Assembly (NCBI GenBank): GCA_947496185.1 | Contig: CANMCD010000013.1 | Coordinates: 62,001-126,000 of the forward strand | Source: an uncultured Tenacibaculum sp. | GTDB lineage: Bacteria; Bacteroidota; Bacteroidia; Flavobacteriales; Flavobacteriaceae | Reading direction: 5' to 3' | Length of the DNA stretch: 64,000 bases | Part shown: one piece after another, positions 8,869 through 16,951 of the stretch | How positions within the stretch are numbered: the stretch's first letter is position 1 | How the letters are laid out: the number at the start of each line of letters is the position of its first letter | Program-made: the position numbers and the translations under genes | The notes under the pieces: generated by a model | What the model saw: the letters and a program-made list of their open reading frames with translations, nothing else | Databases searched by the model: none | Told to the model about the DNA's origin: nothing

Positions 8869-10398
8869 ATGGAGAGAACGCAATCAGTTAGGGGAAAAAA
8901 AATAGACAAAGCACGTATTATTAGTCTGGAAAAGGGAAAGTTACCGCCCCAAGCACTTGATTTGGAAGAAGCCGTTTTGGGGGCAATGATGACCGATAAA
9001 AAAGGGATAGACGCCGTAATTGATATCCTCCATCCCGAAGCATTTTATGACAAACGTCATCAAGAAATTTATACGGCGGTATTTACACTTTTTCAAAATT
9101 CGGAACCTATTGATTTACTCACGGTTTCGAACCAACTTAAAAAGAGCGCAAAACTTGAAGTAGTAGGAGGAGACTTTTATCTTATTGGCTTGACGCAAAA
9201 AGTTGCTTCATCTGCCCATATAGAGTTTCACTCAAGAATTATACTTCAAAAATATATTCAAAGAAGATTAATAACTATTTCTTCTGAAATTATCGAAAAT
9301 TCTTATGACGAGACGATTGATGTTTTTGATTTGTTAGATGAAGCCGAAGGAAAACTTTTTGAAGTAACGCAAGGAAATCTAAAAAAAGGAGCAGAAAGAG
9401 CTGATTCACTTGTTCAGCAGTCGATTAATAAAATTCAAGAAATATCGACTAAGGAAGGAATGAGTGGTTTGGCTACAGGTTTTACGAAGCTAGATGCCCT
9501 AACCTCTGGTTGGCAACCAACAGATTTAATTATCATTGCTGCACGTCCAGGTATGGGGAAAACCGCTTTCGTTATTTCGATGGCAAAGAATATGGCCATT
9601 GATTTTAATCATGCTGTGGCTGTATTTTCTTTAGAGATGTCATCCGTACAGTTGATTACTCGTATGATTTCATCAGAAACGGGATTGACTTCAGAAAAAC
9701 TTCGTAAAGGAAGTTTAGAGCCCCATGAGTGGGAGCAGCTGAATGTAAAGGTTAAAAAACTATCAGATGCCCCAATATTTATTGATGATACACCAGCATT
9801 ATCAATTTTTGATTTGCGAGCCAAGGCACGTCGTTTGGTATCGCAGCACGATGTGAAAATACTTATCATTGATTATTTGCAGTTGATGACAGCTGGAGGC
9901 TCAGGCGCAGGAAATAGAGAACAAGAAATTTCAACTATTTCTCGTAATTTAAAGGCGTTGGCAAAAGAATTGAATGTTCCTGTAATAGCCTTATCACAGC
10001 TATCACGTTCGGTGGAAACAAGAGGAGGTAGTAAAAGACCTTTATTATCTGACTTACGTGAATCAGGAGCAATTGAGCAGGATGCAGATATCGTATCGTT
10101 TATCTTTAGGCCTGAATATTATGGAATGACAGAATGGGATGATGATGATCATTCACCTTGTGAAGGTCAAGGAGAATTTATCGTAGCAAAGCATAGAAAT
10201 GGTGGTTTGGATAATATTCGACTTAAGTTTACAGGGCATTTAGCTAAATTCTCCGATTTAGAAGAAGGGTTTAGTAGTGAGTTTCAGTCAAGTATGAATA
10301 ATGATGGAGGGCTTTCAAGTGATGTGTCTTCAAATAATTTTACGCCACCAGAAGATCCGTTTGGAGTTGAAGGTGGTGGCAATGATGTTCCTTTTTAA
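8869..10398 (+). CDS. dnaB: Replicative DNA helicase DnaB
   Basis: 509 residues, normal for a bacteroidal DnaB, the hexameric helicase that unwinds DNA ahead of the replisome. The N-terminal primase-interacting domain begins with LPPQALDLEEAVLGAMM near residue 25. The RecA-like C-terminal domain has Walker A ARPGMGKTAF near 222-231, FSLEMSS, IIDYLQLM near 333 (Walker B), LSQLSRSVE and the SDLRESGAIEQDADI segment. The last 40 residues are a Ser/Asn/Gly-rich flexible tail ending GGGNDVPF. The ATG start is preceded almost directly by a -7 promoter element. Confidence 0.97.
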   Translation: MERTQSVRGKKIDKARIISLEKGKLPPQALDLEEAVLGAMMTDKKGIDAVIDILHPEAFYDKRHQEIYTAVFTLFQNSEPIDLLTVSNQLKKSAKLEVVGGDFYLIGLTQKVASSAHIEFHSRIILQKYIQRRLITISSEIIENSYDETIDVFDLLDEAEGKLFEVTQGNLKKGAERADSLVQQSINKIQEISTKEGMSGLATGFTKLDALTSGWQPTDLIIIAARPGMGKTAFVISMAKNMAIDFNHAVAVFSLEMSSVQLITRMISSETGLTSEKLRKGSLEPHEWEQLNVKVKKLSDAPIFIDDTPALSIFDLRAKARRLVSQHDVKILIIDYLQLMTAGGSGAGNREQEISTISRNLKALAKELNVPVIALSQLSRSVETRGGSKRPLLSDLRESGAIEQDADIVSFIFRPEYYGMTEWDDDDHSPCEGQGEFIVAKHRNGGLDNIRLKFTGHLAKFSDLEEGFSSEFQSSMNNDGGLSSDVSSNNFTPPEDPFGVEGGGNDVPF

Positions 10399-10442
10399 TA
10401 TATTTGGTTCTCTGAAGCTAATTTAAAATTCAGTTGAAATTT

Positions 10443-11702
10443 ATGCTAAAATTCAAGATAACCTTATTGTCATTATTCCTGTCAAAATCACTTTTGGCGT
10501 CTTTTATATACTTGCCTATGGGGCATGATAACCAAAAGAACCATTTAAAAGCTTACGGAATAGTTTATTATTCATTACAAAATGGTTTAAAAGCAAAGTG
10601 GTTGTTAAATTATGACGGAGGAGCATTTTTGATAGAAAATAATGAAAGTGTAGCGAAGGAGTGTAAAATAAGAGGTGTTTCTTATCAAATTATTTCCTCT
10701 GCAAAGTCACAACTGATATTAGAAGAAATTTCTTCACCATCTAAAAATCAAGAAGCTGTAACCTTAGAAAAAGCACCTAAAATAGCAGTGTATTCTCCTA
10801 AAGATAAGATGCCTTGGGATGATGCTGTTACCTTAGTGTTGACTTTTGCAGAAATACCATTTGATGTGGTATATGATGAAGAAGTACTTAATGATAAGTT
10901 ATTACTTTATGAATGGTTACACTTACATCATGAAGATTTTACAGGACAATATGGACGGTTTTATGGAGCATTTAGAACCGCACCATGGTATATTCAACAA
11001 AAACAAGAATCAGAGTCTTTGGCTAAGAAGTTAGGGTATGACAAAGTTTCTATTGAAAAAGGAGCGGTTGCTAAAAAGATACGAGATTATGTGATTGGTG
11101 GGGGATTTATGTTTGCAATGTGTTCTGCGACGGATAGTTTTGATATTGCCTTAGCTGCTGATGGAGTTGATATATGCGAAAGTATGTTTGACGGTGATCC
11201 GTCGGAACCCAACTATCAATCTAAAATTGATTTTAATAAAACATTTGCCTTTAAAGAATTTGAGTTAATAAGGAATCCTGTTACGTATGAATTTTCGTCG
11301 ATAGACATGACTAGAAAGCGACGTATTAATAAAGAAACGGACTATTTTACATTGAAAGAATTTTCAGCAAAATGGGACCAAGTTCCGACGATGTTAACAC
11401 AAAATCATACACAGTTGGTAAAAGGTTTTATGGGGCAAACAACTTCATTTGATACCCATACGCTTAAATCAACAATTATGACTTTAGGGGAGAGTAAAGT
11501 TAATGGAGAGGCACGATATATTCACGGAACGAAAGGGAAAGGGATGTTTACCTTTTATGGAGGTCATGATCCTGAAGACTATCAGCATAGAGTGGGGGAT
11601 CCAAAAACAGAATTAGATTTACACCCTACATCACCAGGTTATCGTCTTATACTGAACAATGTATTATTTCCGGCGGCAAAAAAGAAAAAACAAAAAACCT
11701 AA
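10443..11702 (+). CDS. Exported protein of the 'asparagine synthetase B' (misnamed) family
   Basis: About 419 residues from the ATG at 10443; a longer TTG reading at 10434 adds three residues with no merit. The N-terminus MLKFKITLLSLFLSKSLLASF is a signal peptide, so the protein should be periplasmic. The pattern IYLPMGHDNQKNHLKAYG with VYSPKDKMPWDDAV, EWLHLHHEDFTGQYG and HGTKGKGMFTFYGGHDPEDY matches a Bacteroidota family that databases often label asparagine synthetase B. I see no AsnB glutaminase Cys2 nor a PP-loop, so that name should not be taken as function. The fold may be class I glutamine amidotransferase-like (GGHDPE near the end). It starts 44 bases after dnaB. Confidence 0.75.
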   Translation: MLKFKITLLSLFLSKSLLASFIYLPMGHDNQKNHLKAYGIVYYSLQNGLKAKWLLNYDGGAFLIENNESVAKECKIRGVSYQIISSAKSQLILEEISSPSKNQEAVTLEKAPKIAVYSPKDKMPWDDAVTLVLTFAEIPFDVVYDEEVLNDKLLLYEWLHLHHEDFTGQYGRFYGAFRTAPWYIQQKQESESLAKKLGYDKVSIEKGAVAKKIRDYVIGGGFMFAMCSATDSFDIALAADGVDICESMFDGDPSEPNYQSKIDFNKTFAFKEFELIRNPVTYEFSSIDMTRKRRINKETDYFTLKEFSAKWDQVPTMLTQNHTQLVKGFMGQTTSFDTHTLKSTIMTLGESKVNGEARYIHGTKGKGMFTFYGGHDPEDYQHRVGDPKTELDLHPTSPGYRLILNNVLFPAAKKKKQKT

Positions 11703-11703
11703 A

Positions 11704-11742
11704 AAAAGTAATTGTGTAACTAAGAATGAACAATTACTTTTG
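11704..11742 (+). promoter_or_regulatory. Inverted repeat carrying the transketolase promoter
   Basis: TTG (11712-11714) and TACTTTTG (11735-11742) are separated by 20 bp, a very good match to the Bacteroidota -33/-7 promoter. The same bases form an inverted repeat: AAAAGTAATTG (11704-11714) pairs perfectly with CAATTACTTTT (11731-11741) across a 16-nt loop. It can act as terminator of the upstream gene and promoter of the next. Confidence 0.65.
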
Positions 11743-11763
11743 TGCCTATAAAACAAAACAGTA

Positions 11764-12609
11764 ATGTCAACAACACAAAAACTACAAGATTTTACACAAC
11801 AAGTACGTAGAGATATTGTCCGTATGGTTCATGCGGTAAATTCAGGTCATCCTGGTGGTTCATTAGGATGTGCAGAGTTTTTTACTTGTTTATACCAAGA
11901 AATCATGGATTACTCTACTGATTTTAAAATGGATGGTAAAAACGAAGATTTATTCTTTTTATCAAATGGACATATATCGCCTGTATATTACAGTGTATTA
12001 GCACGTAGTGGTTTTTTTCCAGTGTCAGAGTTGGCTACTTTTAGAAAATTAGATACTCGCTTGCAAGGGCATCCTACTACACATGAACATTTACCTGGTA
12101 TTCGCATTGCTTCAGGTTCGTTAGGTCAAGGTATGAGTGTTGCTATTGGTGCAGCGGAAGCAAAAAAGTTAAACGGAGAAGATAAACTTGTATATTCTTT
12201 ACACGGTGACGGAGAGTTACAAGAAGGACAGATTTGGGAAGCGGCAATGTATGCTGCTGCTAAAAAAGTCGATAATTTGATCTCAACAGTTGATGTAAAT
12301 GAAAAACAAATTGATGGTACCACTGACGATGTATTGGCAATGGGAAGCTTAAAAGCAAAGTTTGAAGCTTTTGGTTGGGATGTAGTAACCATAAAAGAAG
12401 GAAATAATGTAGAAGCTATTTTAGCAGGAATGGCGGAAGCAAAATCTAGAACAGGAAAAGGAAAACCTGTATGTGTGTTACTATATACAGAAATGGGTAA
12501 CGGTATTGATTATATGATGCATACACATGCTTGGCACGGAAAAGCGCCTAATGATGAGCAGTTAACTCTTGCTTTAGATCAAAACCCTGAGACTTTAGGA
12601 GATTATTAA
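11764..12609 (+). CDS. Transketolase, N-terminal (thiamine diphosphate-binding) subunit
   Basis: 281 residues covering only the first domain of transketolase, which swaps two-carbon ketol units in the pentose phosphate pathway. Present: NSGHPGGSLGCAEF near residue 26, LSNGHISPVYY, LQGHPTTHEHLPGIRIASGSLGQG, and the ThDP/Mg motif HGDGELQEGQIWEA near 145 followed by VDVNEKQIDG. Split transketolases need a second gene for the pyrimidine-binding and C-terminal domains. That gene normally follows directly, but here a terminator and bshA follow, and no partner is in the window. The final residues LALDQNPETLGDY are the usual end of the split N-subunit, so this is not a truncation. Confidence 0.92.
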   Translation: MSTTQKLQDFTQQVRRDIVRMVHAVNSGHPGGSLGCAEFFTCLYQEIMDYSTDFKMDGKNEDLFFLSNGHISPVYYSVLARSGFFPVSELATFRKLDTRLQGHPTTHEHLPGIRIASGSLGQGMSVAIGAAEAKKLNGEDKLVYSLHGDGELQEGQIWEAAMYAAAKKVDNLISTVDVNEKQIDGTTDDVLAMGSLKAKFEAFGWDVVTIKEGNNVEAILAGMAEAKSRTGKGKPVCVLLYTEMGNGIDYMMHTHAWHGKAPNDEQLTLALDQNPETLGDY

Positions 12610-12639
12610 AATCGTCTAATATTATTTAAAATATAGCAT

Positions 12640-12668
12640 AAAAAACGCCTATTATACGGGCGTTTTTT
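12640..12668 (+). terminator. Terminator after transketolase N-subunit
   Basis: AAAAAACGCC (12640-12649) pairs with GGCGTTTTTT (12659-12668) over a 9-nt loop; it lies 30 bases past the stop. Confidence 0.85.
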
Positions 12669-12758
12669 GTTGTTTATAGGGGATTAACATGATAAGTTGG
12701 GTATAATACAAGTTTAAAGTGTACATTTACGTCATAAATTTTTTAGATTAAAAAATAT

Positions 12759-13916
12759 ATGAAAATAGGTATTGTATGCTACCCAACCTTTGGAGGTAGT
12801 GGTGTAATGGCAACAGAATTAGGAATGGCATTAGCTGATAAAGGACATGAAGTTCATTTTATTACTTATAACCAACCTGTACGTCTAGATTTTATTACGC
12901 ATCGATTACATTTCCATGAAGTGGTTTTAGAGGAGTATCCGTTATTTCAATACCAACCCTATGAGTTGGCATTATCAAGTAAAATGGTAGAAGTAGTGGA
13001 AAAGTATCAATTAGAAGTCTTACATGTACACTATGCAATTCCACATGCTTATGCAGCCTATATGGCAAAACAAATGTTACAAAACAAAGGAGTGAATGTT
13101 AAAGTAGTTACGACCTTGCACGGTACAGATATTACTTTGGTAGGAAGTCATCCGACTTATAAAACAGCTGTTGAGTTTAGTATCAATATGTCTGATGAAG
13201 TAACAGCTGTATCTAAAAGTTTGAAAGAAGATACCTTACGTTTGTTTACCATTGAAAAAGAAATAGAGGTAGTTTATAATTTTATAAACAGTGAAAAATA
13301 TGATTTGCAGCATGAAGATTGTAAAAGGAGTACACTAGCAGCTGATAATGAGAAGATAATTACACATATTAGTAACTTTAGACCAGTAAAGAGAGCTACT
13401 GATGTTGTGAAAATTTTTAATAAGATTCAAAAAGAAGTGCCTTCAAAACTTTTAATGGTAGGAGACGGTCCTGAGCGATTAAAGGTAGAAAATTTGGTAA
13501 AGGATTTTCAGCTAGAAGAAAAAGTGTTGTTTTTAGGGAATAGTAGTGAGGTAGAAAGAATCTTGTGCTATTCTGACATATTTATACTCCCTTCACAAAC
13601 AGAAAGTTTTGGTTTAGCCGCTTTGGAGGCAATGGCAGCAGGAAATGCTATTATTTCTACCAATTCTGGTGGTTTACCAGAAGTCAATATCCACGGACAA
13701 ACAGGTTATTTAAGTGAGGTAGGAGATGTCAACACGATGGCTGCAAATACCTTAGAAATACTAAAAGATAAAAAAACGTTAAGTCGTTTTAAGGAGAATG
13801 CTAAAAATCATGTAAAAGATTTTTCATTGCAAAAAATATTACCGGTATACGAAGAAATCTATAAGAGGTGCTACAAGAATAAAGATAGTAGCTGTGATAG
13901 TTTGAAATTACAGTAA
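12759..13916 (+). CDS. bshA: N-acetyl-alpha-D-glucosaminyl L-malate synthase (bacillithiol synthesis)
   Basis: 385 residues of a GT4 glycosyltransferase. It opens KIGIVCYPTFGGSGVMATELG, the BshA N-terminus with the UDP-GlcNAc loop, then HVHYAIPHAYAAYMAK near residue 93, TTLHGTDITLVG near 123, and the C-terminal EX7E-type region LPSQTESFGLAALEAMA near 285. BshA joins UDP-GlcNAc and L-malate as the first step to bacillithiol, the low-molecular-weight thiol of Firmicutes and many Flavobacteriia. BshB and BshC are not in this window. Transcribed alone after a terminator. Confidence 0.93.
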   Translation: MKIGIVCYPTFGGSGVMATELGMALADKGHEVHFITYNQPVRLDFITHRLHFHEVVLEEYPLFQYQPYELALSSKMVEVVEKYQLEVLHVHYAIPHAYAAYMAKQMLQNKGVNVKVVTTLHGTDITLVGSHPTYKTAVEFSINMSDEVTAVSKSLKEDTLRLFTIEKEIEVVYNFINSEKYDLQHEDCKRSTLAADNEKIITHISNFRPVKRATDVVKIFNKIQKEVPSKLLMVGDGPERLKVENLVKDFQLEEKVLFLGNSSEVERILCYSDIFILPSQTESFGLAALEAMAAGNAIISTNSGGLPEVNIHGQTGYLSEVGDVNTMAANTLEILKDKKTLSRFKENAKNHVKDFSLQKILPVYEEIYKRCYKNKDSSCDSLKLQ

Positions 13917-14501
13917 AAGAAAATGAAAAGAGTAGTTTGCTGTGATCATCAAATTACAAATGATATAATTAAAAAGCCCCCACCCTAAAAAGCTAGGAGA
14001 GGAGGATTTTAAAAATGAAGAACTATAATTATTGGAATTTAAATCTTACTTGTATTGAAAGTATTTAATATTCTAAATAGAGGTTTTTCTAAAAGGTAAA
14101 ATTTGTTTTAAGTATGTTCTAAGTGTCTATCGTTTTTCTATCTTAGAAAAGAGAACCTAACAAAGAAGTAGTAAATAAAAGAGTAGTTAGTTCTTATACT
14201 AATTGGTTATGGTTTTTTATTTCTCTAAAATAGAGTTTACCTGTATATAGATTAACTCTACACCACTAAATTACTTTAAATCTTGTAGTTATGCAATAAT
14301 CAAAAACCCTATATTTTTAATAAGGGTTTTTACTAGTTTTTCTGGTAAAAACCCTGATAATTTATTAAGGTTTTCACGGGGATATTTAATTTGAGAAAAT
14401 CAGTCGTAATTCTAACTTAGTTATATTTTTATTCTAAAAAGAAAAAGAATAAAAGACAGTCTAGTCAGGGGTGTTTCAAACAACTACTTAGGATACATTT
14501 G
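13917..14501. other. 585-base gap with short leader-like ORF and tandem hairpins
   Basis: No ordinary gene. A 17-codon ORF (MKNYNYWNLNLTCIESI, 14014-14067) is preceded by GGAGAGGAGG, a purine-rich site rare in this organism. Further on, AAAAACCCT (14302-14310) pairs with AGGGTTTTT (14323-14331), and a second AAAAACCCT at 14347 begins a poorer hairpin. These may end bshA (plus) and aroB (minus). The rest shows no coding signal. Confidence 0.5.
14302..14331. terminator. Possible bidirectional terminator between bshA and aroB
   Basis: 9-bp perfect stem AAAAACCCT/AGGGTTTTT with a 12-nt AT-rich loop. It is far (170 bases) from the aroB stop and 385 from bshA, so its target is uncertain. A decayed second copy starts at 14347. 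Confidence 0.5.
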
Positions 14502-15572
14502 TTAGCTTAATACAAAATCAGCATAGAATGCTAAACTTTCCTTGATTATTTCTTTGGAAACCTTACAATTAATCTCGAAGTTTTCGTAGTCATTTAATAA
14601 GACAAAATTAATTTCTCCTTCAACATTCTTTTTATCATGTTTCATTAAATCAACGATCGCTTCGAAATCTGTTTCTAAAAGTGGTATTTTTCCATAGATA
14701 GCCGTTATAGCTTGTCTAGCTTCTTCTAGTTTATGTGTAGGGAAGTTTAATACTTTGGAAGAAATATAAGTTTCACAAACCATTCCAACTGCGATGGCTT
14801 CTCCATGGGTAAGGTTTTCTTTTTGGGGATTATCCATGAAATAAGATTCTACCCCATGGCCTATGGTATGGCCCCAATTTAATACTTTACGAATGTTTTT
14901 TTCTTTAGGGTCTTCTAAAACAACTTCGTTTTTAATCGCTACGGAACGATGAATTAGATCTATAATATTTAATTGATTATTGTCTTTTATTTGATTGAAG
15001 AGCTTGACATCATGTGTCATACCATATTTAATCACTTCGGCTGTACCTGAGCGAATTTCACGAGGAGTAACCGTATGTAAGTATTCAGGGTCTATAAGGA
15101 TCATTTGAGGGTTGGCAAAAACACCTACTTGGTTTTTCAATACTCCTAGGTCAACTCCCGTTTTTCCTCCAATCGAGGCATCAACCATACTTAATAGGGT
15201 CGTAGGAACGTTAATAAAGTCAATTCCTCTTTTAAAAGTAGCTGCTACAAAACCTCCTAAATCTGTGATAACACCACCACCTAAAGCGACTAATAAACTC
15301 TGTCTATCCGCTCCTAGTTCTGTCATTACGTTCCAGACACCCACACAAGTTTCTATATTTTTATATACCTCTCCAGGGTTTATTTGGATTACCTCGATAG
15401 GTTTGGTGCTTTCTACGAACTGAATAAATCTAGGGTAGCAATGTTCAAGTGTATTGTCATCGACCAAAATAAAAATGGAAGAATAGTTTTTATTTTTGAT
15501 GAATTTGTTAAGCTCTTGATAAGCATTTTCATCAAAATGAATAGGATAAGTAGCTGCCTGAATAGATGTCAT
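14502..15572 (-). CDS. aroB: 3-dehydroquinate synthase
   Basis: 356 residues, normal length. AroB converts DAHP to 3-dehydroquinate with NAD and zinc, the second step of the shikimate pathway. Visible are the NAD-binding ALGGGVITDLGGFVAATFKRGI region near residue 95-116, VPTTLLSMVDASIGGKTGVD near 122-141, TAEVIKYGM near 175, LNWGHTIGHG (zinc His) near 232 and HGEAIAVGM (zinc His) near 254. The ATG at 15572 gives the usual short lead. Monocistronic and divergent from the proline dehydrogenase gene; aroQ of the same pathway lies 24 kb away. Confidence 0.96.
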   Translation of the reverse strand: MTSIQAATYPIHFDENAYQELNKFIKNKNYSSIFILVDDNTLEHCYPRFIQFVESTKPIEVIQINPGEVYKNIETCVGVWNVMTELGADRQSLLVALGGGVITDLGGFVAATFKRGIDFINVPTTLLSMVDASIGGKTGVDLGVLKNQVGVFANPQMILIDPEYLHTVTPREIRSGTAEVIKYGMTHDVKLFNQIKDNNQLNIIDLIHRSVAIKNEVVLEDPKEKNIRKVLNWGHTIGHGVESYFMDNPQKENLTHGEAIAVGMVCETYISSKVLNFPTHKLEEARQAITAIYGKIPLLETDFEAIVDLMKHDKKNVEGEINFVLLNDYENFEINCKVSKEIIKESLAFYADFVLS

Positions 15573-15636
15573 TTTATGTCGTTTTAAGAAGCTACAAATT
15601 AAAAAGAAAAAAATGAAATATATAAAGCTATACGAT

Positions 15637-15644
15637 TATATTTG
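15637..15644 (+). promoter_or_regulatory. -7 element of the proline dehydrogenase promoter
   Basis: TATATTTG matches TAnnTTTG and sits 33 bases before the ATG at 15678. An apparent upstream TTG start at 15642 lies inside this element, which argues against that start. No clear -33 TTG is visible. Confidence 0.45.
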
Positions 15645-15677
15645 CGAGGCAAATTAAACAATAATAAATTGAGGTTG

Positions 15678-16841
15678 ATGAAATTATTTGATAATACAGA
15701 GACAGCATTTAAACTCAAATCTGATTCCGAACTAGAAAGAGCATACTTTTTGTTTAGAATGATTCAAAGTCAACCGATGGTACGCATCGGAACAGCTGTT
15801 ACGAATTTTGCTTTAAAAGCACATTTACCTGTAGAAGGACTTATACGATCTACCGTGTTTGACCACTTTTGTGGTGGTGTAACCGAAGAAGACTGTTTAC
15901 CAAACATAGAAAAAATGTATGATAAAGGTAATGTATATAGTGTATTAGATTATTCAGTAGAGGGAAAAGAAGATGAAGCACAGTTTGAAGATGCGTTGAA
16001 TATGACCTTGAAGACAATTAATTTTGCAGAAGAAAAAAATGCAATTCCGTATGCTGTATTCAAGCCAACAGGATTTGGTAGGTTTTTGATATATCAAAAA
16101 TTAACAGAAGGCGAGGAGCTAAGTGCTGATGAAAAATCAGAATGGGATCGAATAATCGCACGATTTCATAAAGTATGTAAAGCTGCAGTTGAAAAAGATG
16201 TACCTTTATTAATAGATGCAGAAGAAAGTTGGATGCAAGATGCTGCGGATCGACTTATCGATGAGTTAATGGAAACATACAATAAAGACAAAGCTATTGT
16301 ATTTAATACATTACAAATGTATCGCCACGATCGAATGGATTACTTAAAAAAACTTCATGTAAAAGCTCAAGAAAAAGGCTTTCATATAGGAATGAAGGTA
16401 GTACGAGGTGCTTACATGGAAAAAGAAAGAGAAAGAGCAGCAGAAAAAGGTTACAAGTCACCAATATGTGTTGATAAACAAGCTACGGATGATAATTATA
16501 ATGCAGCCATCTCTTATATGATGGAGCATAAAAACATGGCAATTTTTGCAGGAACTCATAATGAGGAAAGTTCGTACTTATTAATGGACTTGGCTAAAAA
16601 GTACAATATTGCCACTACGGATAAAAGAATGTGGTTTGGACAGTTGTACGGAATGAGTGATCATATTAGTTTTAATTTGGCCAAAGAGGGCTACAATGTA
16701 GCTAAATATGTTCCTTTTGGGCCAGTAAGAGACGTAATGCCTTATTTAATTCGTAGGGCAGAAGAAAATACCTCAGTAGCTGGGCAAACTTCAAGAGAGT
16801 TAAACTTAATAAAAACAGAAAAAGAACGTCGTAAATTATAA
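15678..16841 (+). CDS. Proline dehydrogenase
   Basis: 387 residues from the ATG at 15678 (MKLFDNTETAFKLKSDSELERAYFLF). FAD-dependent enzyme that oxidises proline to pyrroline-5-carboxylate. Motifs of the TIM-barrel PRODH domain: AVFKPTGFGRF near residue 128, DAEESWMQDAADRL near 182, FNTLQMYRHDR near 214, GMKVVRGAYMEKER near 240, GTHNEES near 290 and the substrate-binding YVPFGPVRDVMPYLIRRAEEN near 345. Length fits the short monofunctional form, so the P5C dehydrogenase must be elsewhere. Upstream in-frame TTG codons are rejected because they overlap the -7 element. Confidence 0.93.
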   Translation: MKLFDNTETAFKLKSDSELERAYFLFRMIQSQPMVRIGTAVTNFALKAHLPVEGLIRSTVFDHFCGGVTEEDCLPNIEKMYDKGNVYSVLDYSVEGKEDEAQFEDALNMTLKTINFAEEKNAIPYAVFKPTGFGRFLIYQKLTEGEELSADEKSEWDRIIARFHKVCKAAVEKDVPLLIDAEESWMQDAADRLIDELMETYNKDKAIVFNTLQMYRHDRMDYLKKLHVKAQEKGFHIGMKVVRGAYMEKERERAAEKGYKSPICVDKQATDDNYNAAISYMMEHKNMAIFAGTHNEESSYLLMDLAKKYNIATTDKRMWFGQLYGMSDHISFNLAKEGYNVAKYVPFGPVRDVMPYLIRRAEENTSVAGQTSRELNLIKTEKERRKL

Positions 16842-16856
16842 TCGAGTATTCTTTGT

Positions 16857-16910
16857 GTAACCGAAAACTTATCAATAAAAACATATTTTAACGGATAAGT
16901 TTTCGGTTAC
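16857..16910. repeat. Perfect 17-bp inverted repeat ahead of the bipA promoter
   Basis: GTAACCGAAAACTTATC (16857-16873) and its exact reverse complement (16894-16910) flank a 20-nt spacer. There is no T tract on either side, so it is not a normal intrinsic terminator. The right arm covers the expected -33 position of the bipA promoter, whose -7 (TACTTTTG) is at 16923-16930. Confidence 0.75.
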
Positions 16911-16922
16911 ATAATAATACGC

Positions 16923-16930
16923 TACTTTTG
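16923..16930 (+). promoter_or_regulatory. -7 element of the bipA/typA promoter
   Basis: TACTTTTG matches TAnnTTTG; the ATG follows 21 bases later. Candidate -33 bases (TTC at 16902-16904, 18-bp spacer) fall inside the right arm of the inverted repeat. Confidence 0.5.
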
Positions 16931-16951
16931 CGCCAAATTTAATTTAGCAAA

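Noticed and set aside
10443-11702. Functional asparagine synthetase
   Set aside because: No Cys2 glutaminase nucleophile and no PP-loop; a signal peptide is present. The common database name is treated as a label only.
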